Below, piece after piece: positions 12,010 to 23,050 of a stretch of DNA of 64,000 bases; position 1 is the first letter of the stretch; every line of letters begins with the position of its first letter. The DNA is from Leptobrachium leishanense (Eukaryota; Chordata; Amphibia; Anura; Megophryidae): assembly GCA_009667805.1 (NCBI GenBank), contig CM019065.1:18302952-18366951 (forward strand), written 5' to 3'. Made by a program: the position numbers and the translations under genes. The notes beneath the pieces were generated by a model, which saw nothing but the letters and a program-made list of their open reading frames with translations, did no database searches and was not told the DNA's origin.

Positions 12010-12574
12010 GGTACCCGGGTACCGGCCGATCGCTGGCCCCTCCGGTGCGGGCTGACATCCTGGATGTCAGCCCGGCATCCGAGCAGTGGCCGCCATTATT
12101 ATGTGTCATCGCGCCCCCGCGATGACACATAATTCAGGCGCCCCCCCCGCATGTGCGGAGGAGGCGCCTGAAAGGGAGGGGGGGAGGTCCTTCGGACCTC
12201 TCTCCCTCCCGATCGGCGGCTCACAGGGGCTTAACCCAGGCATCATTTGGAAGGGCACAGCCTGCCCTTCCAAATGATGCCTGGCATTAACCCCTGGGGA
12301 GCTGGATCGCAAATCGGCGCTGAAAAGCGCCGATTTGCGATCCTTCCCGGGAGCTGGCCGACATCTTGGATGTCGGCCAAGCTTCCGGGAACTCCCCCAG
12401 AGGACTGGCGTCATCGTGCGCAGCACGATGACGCCAGTCCTAGCATTAACCCCTAACTGCCACGAAGTGTGGAGATAGGGAGTTCCAATGAACTCCCTAT
12501 CTCCCGATCCGTGGCAGTTAGGGGTTAAATTTTGATATCGTTGGATCGGCCAGAGCATGGCCGTTCCAACGATA
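12010..12574. repeat. Array of ten consecutive hairpin palindromes
   Basis: Successive inverted repeats lie almost end to end: 12010-12023 (14-bp palindrome), 12048-12074 (13-bp stem), 12098-12133 (16 bp, CCCC loop), 12133-12172 (19 bp), 12174-12210 (17 bp with two G-T pairs), 12236-12284 (22 bp perfect), 12304-12343 (18 bp perfect, GAAA loop), 12345-12390 (two-part stem), 12401-12441 (19 bp perfect), 12446-12528 (19+15 bp) and 12536-12574 (17 bp). Most stems are perfect or nearly so. The stems at 12048 and 12345 are related (GACATCYTGGATGTC). A minus-strand open frame of 187 codons overlaps the array, but its content is dictated by the palindromes. Confidence 0.95.
12446..12528. repeat. 83-bp TTAA-flanked hairpin
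   Basis: The segment begins TTAACCCCTAACTGCCACG and ends GTGGCAGTTAGGGGTTAA. The outer stem is 19 bp and the inner stem is 15 bp (12471-12485 with 12490-12504), with a CAAT loop. TTAA at both tips makes it look like a miniature element within the larger one. Confidence 0.8.
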
Positions 12575-13153
12575 CCAAACATGAAAGTAAAAAAAATTGT
12601 AAAAAAAAAAAAAAAAGAAAAATAAAAATAAAAAAAATTAAAAAAAAAAATAATAAAAAAAATAAACACTTTTTTTTTTTTTTTTTGTTTTGTTAATGCA
12701 GCAATATTGTTCCCATTTCAATTATAATGTGAACAATGATGCTGCATTAACGATTTTTGTATGCGGTGCGTTTGTTAAAAATGGTGTCATTTTCCCCAAA
12801 AAAAAATGTAACGAGACCCCATCTCTAATTTTTTTAACAAGCGCACCCCATACAAAATATATCCGCAATTGCTCGCATGTTAAAATGTGGAAAAAAACAC
12901 TTTACACGCTGTAAATTATTGAAAATACATATTTTATTGCATTTTTTGTTATAATATACAAACATGACATAACGTATACATATAATAATGACATATTATG
13001 AATCTACCGAGTCTGACGGAAAGAACGATATATAATATGTCGATGTCATATACTAAAATAAGCCTTCAAAACACGTTTAAACATGATGCGCAAAACAGGT
13101 AAAAAATGACCTCAGCACAGGGGCGGGAAAAGCCTCAGCAGCGAAAGGGTTAA

Positions 13154-13732
13154 TTGTCTGTGTTTTGCTTTGAAAAATACAATAATCAATAATCGGATAA
13201 AAATATATATATATTTATTACGTATACAAAAAAGTTTCAAATCTCATATCATAAACAAAATTTTATAAACCATAGTCCATCAGCATATAAAAACTAGCTT
13301 CACAATATATGTATCTCCGGTTAGTAACTGCATATATGATTAATATCATTTACCATATCAGTTAGTAACTAATACACAAATGGTTAATAAACATTTCTGC
13401 TTAATACAACATACATTTCCCAGCAAACAATGTTTAACCAGCCAGCTCTTATAGAAATATATATTTCTCTATGCTACATGGATCAACAAAAGATGAGCTA
13501 ATTTGATGATTAGTAATAAAAACTTATTTAGTGAATCCTCCCCTAATCTCAAGAATTAAACTTCTAATCTTTTGCTTTTTATTTTGTAGTTATATAATTC
13601 TTTGCTTATTAATTATAATCACAGTAATTTCCAAATTCAATATATATTGGTATCAATCTTACAACATTTCTTTTAGGAATAAATCCTTATATCCACTTCT
13701 TCATATTTCTATCTGCAGAATAGAAATACAAA
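13154..13732. other. AT-rich, no gene seen
   Basis: The sequence is strongly AT-rich with no recognisable repeat family or coding potential. Confidence 0.5.
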
Positions 13733-14633
13733 CAGGGTTATCCAAAGAGATCCGAATTGCTTGAGAAAGGTAACCGAATGCTGAAAATCAGCGTTCGGTT
13801 ACCTTTCCTGGCCATTCGGCTATCCAGAGAGCAGGCAATTCGCCAAATCCTGGCGAATTGCCTGAACATACGGTGCCTGTTCGGTTCCTGTTCGAGGGCA
13901 GTGAATCCCCATGAAAATGCACTGCTTCGGCTATTCAGAGAACACAAACCAGCAGTGAAAGGTTCCCCTAATGCCCTGCTATTCGGTGGTTTAATTCGAC
14001 AAATTTATTCAGGAGAATCCCATAGGCTTCAATGTTAAAAATATTCCCGTTTTAATTCAATATCTAATAAACCGTTCATTATAAAATTCTGCAGCAAAAA
14101 GTCTCTTTATTTATAGATTTTTTAGGATACTTTAAGCATTTTTCAGATTTTTTTTATTTTTTTTAAAAAGTCCGATTTTTTTTTTTTTTTTTTTTCCAAT
14201 TTACTAATTTTTTTTGTAACAGCCCTCTTTATTATCATTCCCTGGACCTCCTGTGAAAATTTCAGACATTTTCGCTCAGTAGTTTCTTTGCAAACAGCGT
14301 TTCATTTTCCCAGATTCATACAAATGGTTTTTCTAATTTATTCACTGCCTCATCTACGTCACAGCTGCTTCAGCTCTGTGTGATTCGGCTCCTGTTCGGC
14401 TCCTGTTCGGCTTTTTCAAAGGTTAATCCAGATGTTTTTGCTTGTTTTCAGCGTGCATTCGGTTAGTTTTCGTCAGGTTTTCGGCAGCTTTTCCCTGCAA
14501 TTCGGGGACCCTGTGCTCTTTGCTGAATACACCGCAGGGTCACCGAAATGCAATCGGCAAAAGGAACCGAATTGAAGAGAACGAAAAGTCACCGAACGTG
14601 CGGTGACTTTTCGAATCTCTTTGGATAACCCTG
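13733..14633. mobile_element. CAGGGTTATT-family transposon, copy 2
   Basis: Termini are CAGGGTTATCCAAAGAG (13733) and CTCTTTGGATAACCCTG (ending 14633). It is very similar to copy 3, which starts 40 bp downstream in the same orientation. The flanking triplets differ (AAA left, TTA right), so no clean 3-bp duplication remains. There is no transposase frame. Confidence 0.85.
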
Positions 14634-14673
14634 TTAGAATTTTTGAAGTTACCCAAGTATCTGAGAAATCTCA

Positions 14674-15594
14674 CAGGGTTATCCAAAGAGATTCGAATTG
14701 CTTGAGAAAGGTAACCGAACGCTGAAAATCAGCGTTCGGTTACCTTTCCTGACCATTCGGCTATCCAGAGAGCAGGCAATTCGGCAAATCCTAGCGAATT
14801 GCCTGAACATACGGTGCCTGTTCGGTCCCTGTTCGAGGGCAGTGAAATCCCCATGAAAAAGCACTGCTTCGGCTATTCAGAGAACACAAACCAGCAGTGA
14901 AAGGTTCCCCTAATGCCCTGCCATTCGGTGTTTTAATTCGGCAAATTTATTCAGGAGAATCCCATAGGCTTTAATGTTAAAAATATTCCCGTTTTAATTC
15001 AATATCTAATAAACCGTTCATTATAAAATTCTGCAGCAAAAAGTCTCTTTATTCATTGATTTTTTAGGATACTTTAAGCATTTTTCAGATTTTTTTTTTT
15101 TTTTTAAAAAGTCAGATTTTTTTTTTTTTTTTTTTCAGTTTGCTTATTTTTTTTGTAACAGCCCTCTTTATTATCATTCCCTGGACCTCCTGTGAAAATT
15201 TCAGACATTTTCGCTCAGTAGTTTCTTTGCAAACAGCGTTTCTTTTTCCCAGATTCATACAAATGGTTTTTCTAATTTATTCACTGCCTCCTCTACGTCA
15301 CAGCTGCTTCGGCTCTGTGTGATTCGGCTCCTTTTCGGCTCCTGTTCGGCTCCTGTTCGGCTCCTGTTCGGCTTTTTCGAAGGTTAATCCAGATGTTTTT
15401 GCTTGTTTTCAGCGTGCATTCGGTTAGTTTTCGTCAGGTTTGCGGCAGCTTTTCCCTGCAATTCGGGGACCCTGTGGTGCTTGCTGAATACACCGCAGGG
15501 TCACCGAAATGGGATCGGCAAAAGGAACCGAATTGAAGAGAACGAAAAGTCACCGAACGTGCGGTGACTTTTCGAATCTCTTTGGATAACCCTG
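14674..15594. mobile_element. CAGGGTTATT-family transposon, copy 3
   Basis: The termini match copy 2 and the element is flanked by the direct repeat TCA (14671-14673, 15595-15597). Near 15323-15375 a short internal tandem repeat (TTCGGCTCCTG) has one or two more units than in copy 2. No coding capacity was recognised. Confidence 0.88.
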
Positions 15595-16719
15595 TCAGTC
15601 TACATTGCAAGAATATCTACAAATATATATAATTACATTAATTCCTTAATTTCATACATTACCTGTCCAATTTGGATTTTGATAAGTCTGCTTTGGAATT
15701 CCTGATGTAATATTTTTGGAATGTGTGAAGATTATCGATATCAGATAATCAATGCATGTGAGTTAGAGATTTGGTGAGAGTCAGAGATTTGGTGAGAAAC
15801 TTGATTGCCTCATGTCTTGGGATCTGCCTGCATCATGGTGTGAGTCTGAGTGTTGGAATCTTGGACTCTCGGAGGGTCATGTGTAATGCATTGCAGTGTG
15901 AGTCTCTGAATGCTGGAATCTCCGACTGATTTGCAACCAACACTGCCGCTTCAATTATAGTAAATTTGACGTCACTGGCAATATTATTAATACATCAAAT
16001 CTAATATTTACTATCCTCTAGAGGGCAGTATTGCACTTCTTAATTAATTCCACCATTTCTTTTTAATATTCCTATCTCGGGTCAAAAGGTCAATCTACAC
16101 AAAGACCTTCTCTTCTCCCAATGTATAGACATTATGTCTCTACCTGCCATATCTAATTTATATCCCTACTCCCTTTTGAAATTACTTACTATCAGCTAAA
16201 TTATTTTCTGGTTAACTCAACAGAATCTATTCTTTAGTAATTTTTATTATTTACCAATTATATACTTTCTACAATATTTATTGGAGTATATATTTCCTAC
16301 TGTAAATATAATAAAATATACCTTGATTATAAACATATATTTTGTGAATATAAATCTATATTACAGAGATATTAACTCTTATTCCTATACCCAAAAGACA
16401 AAATATCTTTTGTTTTAAAAACCTAAGACAGACCAATAAATTTAATTATGACACGTCTTAGCACTTAACTCTAGCATTATCACACAAAAACATTCTAGGT
16501 TCCTTCATGTCTGGCACTTCTTAAAAAAATATAAAAGACTTCACCCAGGAATGAACTCTGTAAAAAAAAATCTCGTTCATTTCTAAACCTAGAGAAAATT
16601 GAAAGAAAAACTGTCTTTAAAAACAAAATGGCTACAGGCATCCATTTTAATTTTTCCTTTCTGTAATATACCCGACAGTAAAGACGTTACCACTCTACTC
16701 CACAGCCAATATTGTATGG
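15595..16719. other. AT-rich, no gene seen
   Basis: The sequence is AT-rich with no recognisable domain. Two short repeated phrases (GTGAGTC and GAGATTTGGTGAGA) occur at 15770-15910. Confidence 0.5.
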
Positions 16720-16724
16720 TAGGC

Positions 16725-16850
16725 AAGTATGTATCATTAGGTGTCTTGCCCAAGGTCACTTACTGGGGAGGTGCTCTGGCCGGGATTCGAACCTGAGTCT
16801 CCACGGTTATAGAGTAGTGATGTTACATCTACACTATACTTCACCCTGCA
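16725..16850 (-). mobile_element. tRNA-derived SINE fragment, minus strand
   Basis: On the minus strand the fragment contains a polymerase III B-box-like motif GGTTCGAATCC (complement of 16782-16793), preceded by CCGTGGAGACTCA and followed by the body CTTGGGCAAGACACCTAAT. The same body occurs at 26905, 49860 and 53998. No cloverleaf or CCA end is present, so this is a SINE and not a tRNA gene. Confidence 0.7.
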
Positions 16851-17029
16851 ATTTCACCAGGTTGAGGCAGCTGGGTGGGTGAGGAGAAGAGGGGCACTCC
16901 CATATTGACCACTTATAAACTATAAGTGGTCAGGATGAGTAGTGTCCTTTTAAGAGCGGTGGGACGAGCAATCATTTAACACCCAAACTGCTCCGCGAGT
17001 GAGGAACTCACAAAGTCAATGTTCTTTAA

Positions 17030-17478
17030 GGCTGGGGTCAGACGAACGCAGTGTTAACGTCCGTGTTGCCGCACATAAGTACGTCCGTGATAGCATACAA
17101 TTGTGTTAAATGGAGCCCCACACACGAAGTACGTCCGCACAGAAGTGCGGGGGCTGACGGACGCTGCAAACGGACGCAGGTTAGGCAAGAACGTAATACT
17201 GCTAGAACGGACGTGCAGAGTGCGCCACGTCCACAACGTCTGCATAGCTTTGTGTGTGAGTGATGCAACAAGGTCAGTCAGACTGCATTTATACGTCCAG
17301 CATTTTTCACGGACAAAATGGTTTTTGCATTTTAATTTATTTTTCCCTCCTACATCCGTCAAAAAATAACTTCAGTGAAAAAACGGACTGTGTGACCACT
17401 ACTGCGTCATCCGTACTGACGATGTCCGTACTGCACGGACGTACAGTCCGTAGAAATCACGCTCGTCTGACCCTAGCC
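17030..17478 (+). mobile_element. PIF/Harbinger-like MITE (GGCTRGGGTCAGACGARCG), copy 1
   Basis: Terminal inverted repeats are GGCTGGGGTCAGACGAACG at 17030 and CGCTCGTCTGACCCTAGCC ending at 17478. The body is full of ACGTCCGT words and shares its whole length with the elements near 42.8-43.7 kb. The flanks are TAA (left) and TCA (right), so the target triplet is degraded. A TTA-type 3-bp duplication at sister copies points to PIF/Harbinger; the superfamily call is inference. Confidence 0.8.
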
Positions 17479-18295
17479 TCAGGGTTATGTGCATTGGCCA
17501 CAGATTAAAAGCTGTGCGGTTTAATATATCCCTTATAATTCTTTCTCGCATATTCCAAGCTAGAATTGAGAGGAGGAAGTGGAGGGGTTGATTATGAACC
17601 CGTCCAGTTTTTAGCTTCCCTCCGGGGTTTTCTGGAATGACAGGTTGGTTGCTTCCTGAGCTCAGTCATTCGGCCGCCTCTCATTGAGAGGCACTGGTGA
17701 AGCAGCACTGCAGTTTCTTTCATTGCTGTCCGTAACACTGGTGGCCTTCTAGCCCATGGTGATTGACAGCTGTCCAGGCAAAAGAAAGCTCTCCACTTTG
17801 GAAGGCTGCAGCAGTCCCCCCGAGAGTGGTGTGATCTGCTCCCCTGGGGCAGCTCCCTATTACCAGCTCCTGGGAGCCTGATGACAGGGCTGGAGGAAGG
17901 ACACAGGGAACTATTTGTCTAAGTTTCCTTCTGCCTGCAGGGAGGGATCACATGGTCCTGCACCGTCCGACCAGAGGTACGTATAGATACACACGGGGCT
18001 GTCAGATCCTCCATGTTGACTTGGATACATATAATTTAAACATGCTGATGGGTAGTGCATGAAAAATGCAGCCCTGCATCATGAAGAATTCATAAAATGC
18101 AGTTGAGGAAAAGGTAACTGAATGATATGTATTATACGTGTTGCGGGGCAGCACCTTTCCTGCTCTCTCCCTCTTTAGGAAAATGTTTCACAGGAATCAC
18201 ATTTCCGTGTATGTGCTGATGGGTAGAATTCATACATTGCAGGAACAAAATCTGATCACCCTATCATGGGGGAACCCAAAAGAAAGGTAAAAGAT
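17479..18295. other. No gene seen
   Basis: This is moderately GC-rich sequence without recognisable repeat termini or coding domains. Confidence 0.45.
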
Positions 18296-19197
18296 AAGGG
18301 TTTATTCAGAGAGAGCCGATCTGGCCCTGAAATGGCACCAAACAGTGAATTTCCCCATACGGTGCCATTTCATGGCCATTCGACTATTTGGAAGGCAGGC
18401 AGTTTGCCAAATTTTGGCGAATTGCCAGCAAAATACGGTGCCTGTTCGACGGCAGTGAAATCCCCATAGAGAAGCAATGGTTAATCTATTCAGAGACACC
18501 GAACAGCAGAGAAATGTCAGTGAAATGCCCTGCTGTTCAGTGGTTTCATTCGGCAGCTTTATTCAGGAGAATCCCATAGGCTTCAATGTTATAAGTATTT
18601 CCGTTTTTAACCAATATCTAATAAACCGCTTATTATTTTAATCCGCAGCAAAAAGTCTCTTGATTTATTTTTTTTTAACGATTTTTTAGGCATTTTAAAC
18701 AAAAAATATTCCTGATTCTTTTTTTTAAATAGTTTTTTTTCCTGTAACAGACCTTTTTATTATCATTCATTGGATCTTATATGTTAATTCCAGACATCTT
18801 CTTCCAGTAGTTTTTTTGCAAACAGTGTTTGAAATTAGACACTTTCCGTTGTTTTATTTTTTTTACCCCGTTCGTCACCTTCTTGGCTTTATCCGGCGGT
18901 TGGTCGTCGCTGTGTTCGGCGGATCGTCAGCTTTTTCCGGACGTGGATCTGCGGGTTTGCTGCAGCTTATGGCATCGGATCTAATTCGATCATTTATCGG
19001 AACCGATAATTTCGGCGGTCTTGCAGCGTTATTTTTTTCCAATTGGCGGTTTGGTTGGCGGCTTTTCCCTGCACTTCGGGGACCCTGCGGTGAATGCCGA
19101 ATTCACCACTGTGTCTGGGAATTTGATTCCCCGAAGCGCGGGGAATGAGAGCGCACCAAAATGTCGGTGACATTTCGGTGCTCTCTGAATAGCCCTG
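18296..19197. mobile_element. CAGGGTTATT-family transposon, copy 4 (diverged)
   Basis: The left end is AAGGGTTTATTCAGAGAG (18296) and the right end is CTCTCTGAATAGCCCTG (19197), both diverged versions of the family termini. Internal landmarks match the other copies: AATCCCATAGGCTTCAATGT near 18570, TTTTTATTATCATTCATTGG near 18753, and the GGACCCTGCGG stretch near 19080. The flanking triplets GAT and TAT differ at one base. Confidence 0.8.
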
Positions 19198-21487
19198 TAT
19201 GTGTAGAATTATTGATACATTTAGATGAGTCAAAAGGAGCACAGAAAATATGATACATACTGAATAACCACTATAGACTGTCTAATGGGCTCTGTTTATT
19301 TTATTTATTTGTTACAACCAAACAGGGTTTAGATCAAATGGTTTAAAAGTAAGGGAACACAAGGACAACTAAGATAGAAATCTCAGTATTGTGTTTATTT
19401 CGTCACATCGAAACTCTGAAAGCCACGTAAACATGGAACAATAGGTTCCCAATAAAGAAAAAAAAACCAAAGAAGGTTAAATGGTTTGGGTAAACCAGCT
19501 TGTAATGCTATTCGGCAATATGTACTATATGATATGAGAATATTTATTAGTTAGAACTGATAATTTTAGCATCTTATAAAACAGAGGCCCTACCACATTT
19601 AGATGATTATTACAAATGTCTGGTGTACTAACCCGCATGAAGCCGATTAAGTCGGGTAACGTGTGAATGTTAAAACGATACCATGAATGTATGTCCCCTC
19701 ACATACACATCCCTGTGGATATAAGTAAAGGGGGTATGAAATGCACACACGCCGTGGCGAAGTATGCCGGCGATGTCACATAGAAAATAAATTTTAATTT
19801 GTTAATAAAATCTATGGAGTCCCGGATATAGGAATAAACCAACCCCAAACCAGTAAAAGATTGGCCAAGCCCATAAATTAATTCCTGCAGAAGGTTGATG
19901 GTTGATCTGAGAGCGCCATCTGCTGGCCAGGTAACATAACACCTGGACAGACCCCTGGAGTTGATGAATATATATCCTCCAATCAAATGAGGCCACATAG
20001 TGATGGGCTAGATCTAAAACTGGGCGGAAGACCACTATATAGAGGGGACACTCCAGAGCAAAAAGAGGACACACACTGAGAAAAGCTTGGGGAGAGACCT
20101 GAGGGACGCTTGGAGGGAAGAAAGGCAATCACCATCGGCCGCCCCTTTAAGACCGACCACACCCTAATCTTCCACCACTCTATCTTCACTAACCAGATGG
20201 TAAAGTATGCCTGAATAATATGATATCTATTTTCTAATTGCATAGTCCTGACTTTAGATGTCCATCACAAACTAAAGGAATATAAATGAATTATTTTGCT
20301 GTTTGAGCCTAATAATCAGTAGAATAGAAATTCTGCCTTTACAGTCCACTGCAGAGGATTGCTAAGGGAGAAATCTATTTACACGGCTGCATACTTGAGC
20401 CATAAATTAGTGAAATTATTTATATTCCAAGAATACTGTTTGTGGACATCTAAAGATCAATTATATACCTATAGTGAGATACGCTGGGACCGTGAAATAG
20501 CTTTTATATGTCAAGTACTGTCCGCCCCACTCATAACCTAGCATAACTCCTTCCATATCCATCTTGCAGCCCTTCCGAATGAATGCACGCGCTGTAAGTC
20601 ATTAAGAAGCGTTAGGTTAACGTATATCGAATGAAGTGCTGTGATTGATCTGTGGAAGAGAGTCTCCCTATCGAGTGTGTTATGTATCTCCCTGAAGGAA
20701 GTTGCATTTAGTGAATAGGCCCCCACAATAATAAATTGTGCTGCAGGTGATGCCCAGTAACTGAGTGTTTATCTTAGCCAGGTGGAGGATTGGTTTATAA
20801 TGGGAAAGGTTTAAGTGAATAGAATAGAGCTTGGTGTTTAAGAATTGAGGCGTGTATATCTGTGGTGCGGTCTATAAACCTAAAATATCTGTCCATTAGA
20901 TTATTGCGTGTCGCAGTATCGCTACTAACCAAAATCTATAATCACTTGTAAATTGTAGTTTGCTAATCCGTTGATAACATACGATTGTATGAAACTTGAC
21001 GTATGAATAAATTTTGGTTTGAATTGTTTTACCGTTACGCAGTCTCATATCTTTATTGATTTTATTGTGTTTAAAAATATCTAGAGAGCATCAAAAGAAC
21101 TCGGGATAACGCGCCATATATTTGTTAAGACGTATATTCATTGATTGGTTATTAATCCCTATCGTAGGGGTTAAATACCAATTTATACCGCTGGTATTGG
21201 AGGCACTGTCAATAATATATATATATCTATGTATATCAACAATAAGAAAAATATGCGTCATAATTAATATATCCCTGACCTATTAAAGAAGTCAATAATC
21301 TCCAACATAGTGAACTGAATTCCCTCCTTTGGTGTATGAATACAACATACTAAAGGGTGGCATGTTTCTATATCCAGATTAAACAGTCCAGATTGAACAT
21401 GGTGGAGCAGGCAAATTAACATTTTCCTATATAGGTTTATCCTTTACAGAAATATTGCTGGGATGAAACTCTTGTTGGCGTCTCTTA
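19198..21487. other. No gene seen; possible old Penelope-like sequence
   Basis: Open frames are short and unrecognised. A motif at 19631-19660 resembles a decayed Penelope hammerhead core (separate entry). Sequence around 20030-20200 has a GC-richer, promoter-like look but no firm elements. Confidence 0.4.
19631..19660 (+). ncRNA. decayed hammerhead-like core of a Penelope-type element
   Basis: The sequence CGCATGAAG, stem CCGA-TTAAG-TCGG, then GTAAC follows the layout CTGATGA - stem II - GAAAC. It has two substitutions in the first core box and one in the second, so it would not be expected to cleave. Assignment rests on pattern similarity only. Confidence 0.3.
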
Positions 21488-21898
21488 GGCTAGGGTCAGA
21501 CGAACGTATTTTTCACGTCGTCCGTGAAAAAGTGCGTTCGAACGAATGGACGTATTTTTTCACGGAATACGCGATAGCGGTCATACGATGCGCATTTTCG
21601 GCCGTGATTTTGTACGGATCATCCATAAAATCCTTTTTGCGTCTGGACGTTATGTTGGCCGGACGTGTGCAGCGTCGGACGTCTCCTAATCACACACACA
21701 CGCCGCTATGCGGACGCAGCGCACTCTGTACGTCAGTACTAGCGGTATCATGTTCTCGAAAAAATGCGTTTGTTTGCCGCTTGCGTTGCGCGGCCGTACT
21801 TTGTGTATTGCCCGTCATTGGCCATCATCTGCTGCTGCTACGGCCGTGATAAAGTGCGGCTGCACACGCGTTCGCACTGCGTTCGTCTGACCCTAGCC
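21488..21898 (+). mobile_element. PIF/Harbinger-like MITE, copy 2
   Basis: Termini GGCTAGGGTCAGACGAACG (21488) and CGTTCGTCTGACCCTAGCC (21898) are flanked by the 3-bp direct repeat TTA (21485-21487, 21899-21901). The body resembles the elements at 41694 and 42190 more than the one at 17030, so there are two subfamilies. Confidence 0.88.
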
Positions 21899-22029
21899 TT
21901 ATCTGGCATAGTGTCACACAGTGTCTGCAATATCAGCATACAGGCAGAAATGTGCTGCAGACAGATAATAAAATGGCGAGATCTCCTGCTTATGGGGGTT
22001 TGTAGTGATCAGTATGAGATTATTAGCAA

Positions 22030-22878
22030 TGCAATATCTGTATGTGCTGCATAATGCCTGTGTATGGCAATTACAGCAACACCTTGTATCTGTATGTGCT
22101 GCATAATGCCTGTGTGTGGCAATTACAGCAACACCTTGTATCTGTATGTGCTGCATAATGCCTGTGTATGGCAATTACAGCAACACCTTGTATCTGTATG
22201 TGCTGCATAATGCCTGTGTATGGCACTTACAGCAACACCTTGTATCTGTATGTGCTGCATAATGCCTGTGTATGGCAATTACAGCAACACCTTGTATCTG
22301 TATGTGCTGCATAATGCCTGTGTATGGTAATTACAGCAACACCTTGTATCTGTATGTGCCGCATAATGCCTGTGTATGGTAATTACAGCAACACCTCGTA
22401 TCTGTATGTGCTGCATAATGCCTGTGTATGGCAATTACAGCAACACCTTGTATCTGTATGTGCTGCATAATGCCTGTGCGTGGCAATTACAGCACACCTT
22501 GTATCTGTATGTGCTGCATAATGCCTGTGTGTGGCAATTACAGCAACACCTTGTACCTGTATGTGCTGCATAATGCCTGTGTGTGGCAATTACAGCAACA
22601 TCTTGAATCTGTATGTGCTGCATAATGCCTGTGTATGGCAATTACAGCAACACCTTGTACCTGTATGTGCTGCATAATGCCTGTGTGTGGCAATTACAGC
22701 AACACCTTGTATCTGTATGTGCTGCATAATGCCTGTGTATGACAATTACAGCAACACCTTGTATCTGTATGTGCCGCATAATGCCTGTGTATGGCAAATT
22801 ACAGCAACACCTTGTATCTGTATGTGCCTCATAATGCCTGAGTATGGCAATTACAGTAACACCTTGTATCTGTACTGT
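22030..22878 (+). repeat. 52-bp satellite array A
   Basis: About 16 copies of a 52-bp unit (GCATAATGCCTGTGTATGGC, AATTACAGCAACACCTTGTA, TCTGTATGTGCT) are present. Copies differ by scattered substitutions plus a few 1-bp indels near 22490 and 22795. The reverse complement of the same unit forms array B at 44991-45870. Confidence 0.95.
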
Positions 22879-23050
22879 ACAGGGATTTACACTCATTATA
22901 ACCCCCTGAATCTTATCCCTGTACGGCAATGACTGACCCCACAGCTCTCCCTGTATTCTGACAAATCCCTGGCTGCTGGAAGGCTGCAGTAAATTTTGTG
23001 GAGCTTTTTGTCACCGCGAGGTTTGGGGCTGCTCTTTGCAGCTCGTTTAC
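22879..23050. repeat. Flank shared with array B (inverted duplicate)
   Basis: The sequence after the array (ACAGGGATTTACACTCATTA, then CCCTGTACGGCAATGACTGA and AGCTGCAAAGAGCAGC on the other strand) recurs in reverse complement at 44820-44990. The array and its flank therefore form one repeated unit, probably a mobile element carrying an internal satellite. Confidence 0.8.

Larger units (their letters stand above)
12003..13153. mobile_element. TTAA-bounded element (piggyBac-like, non-autonomous)
   Basis: The segment starts at TTAACCTGG (12003) and ends at CGAAAGGGTTAA (13153). Read from the right, the terminus is TTAACCCTTTCGCTGCTG, which resembles piggyBac-type ends (TTAA target duplication followed by CCC). 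The left third is an array of hairpins (12010-12574), the middle is A/T homopolymer with one more hairpin (12692-12751), and the right third is AT-rich. A diverged relative of the 12536-13040 part lies at 52480-53165. There is no transposase. The TTAA boundaries and family resemblance are seen; membership in piggyBac is inference. Confidence 0.55.

Noticed and set aside
12106..12669. 187-codon minus-strand frame over the hairpin array
   Set aside because: Its sequence is fixed by palindromes and by a poly(A)/poly(T) start. No domain is recognisable.
16782..16793. Possible tRNA gene (B-box GGTTCGAATCC on the minus strand)
   Set aside because: No complete cloverleaf or acceptor stem is visible, and the motif is embedded in a repeated SINE module found at other loci.
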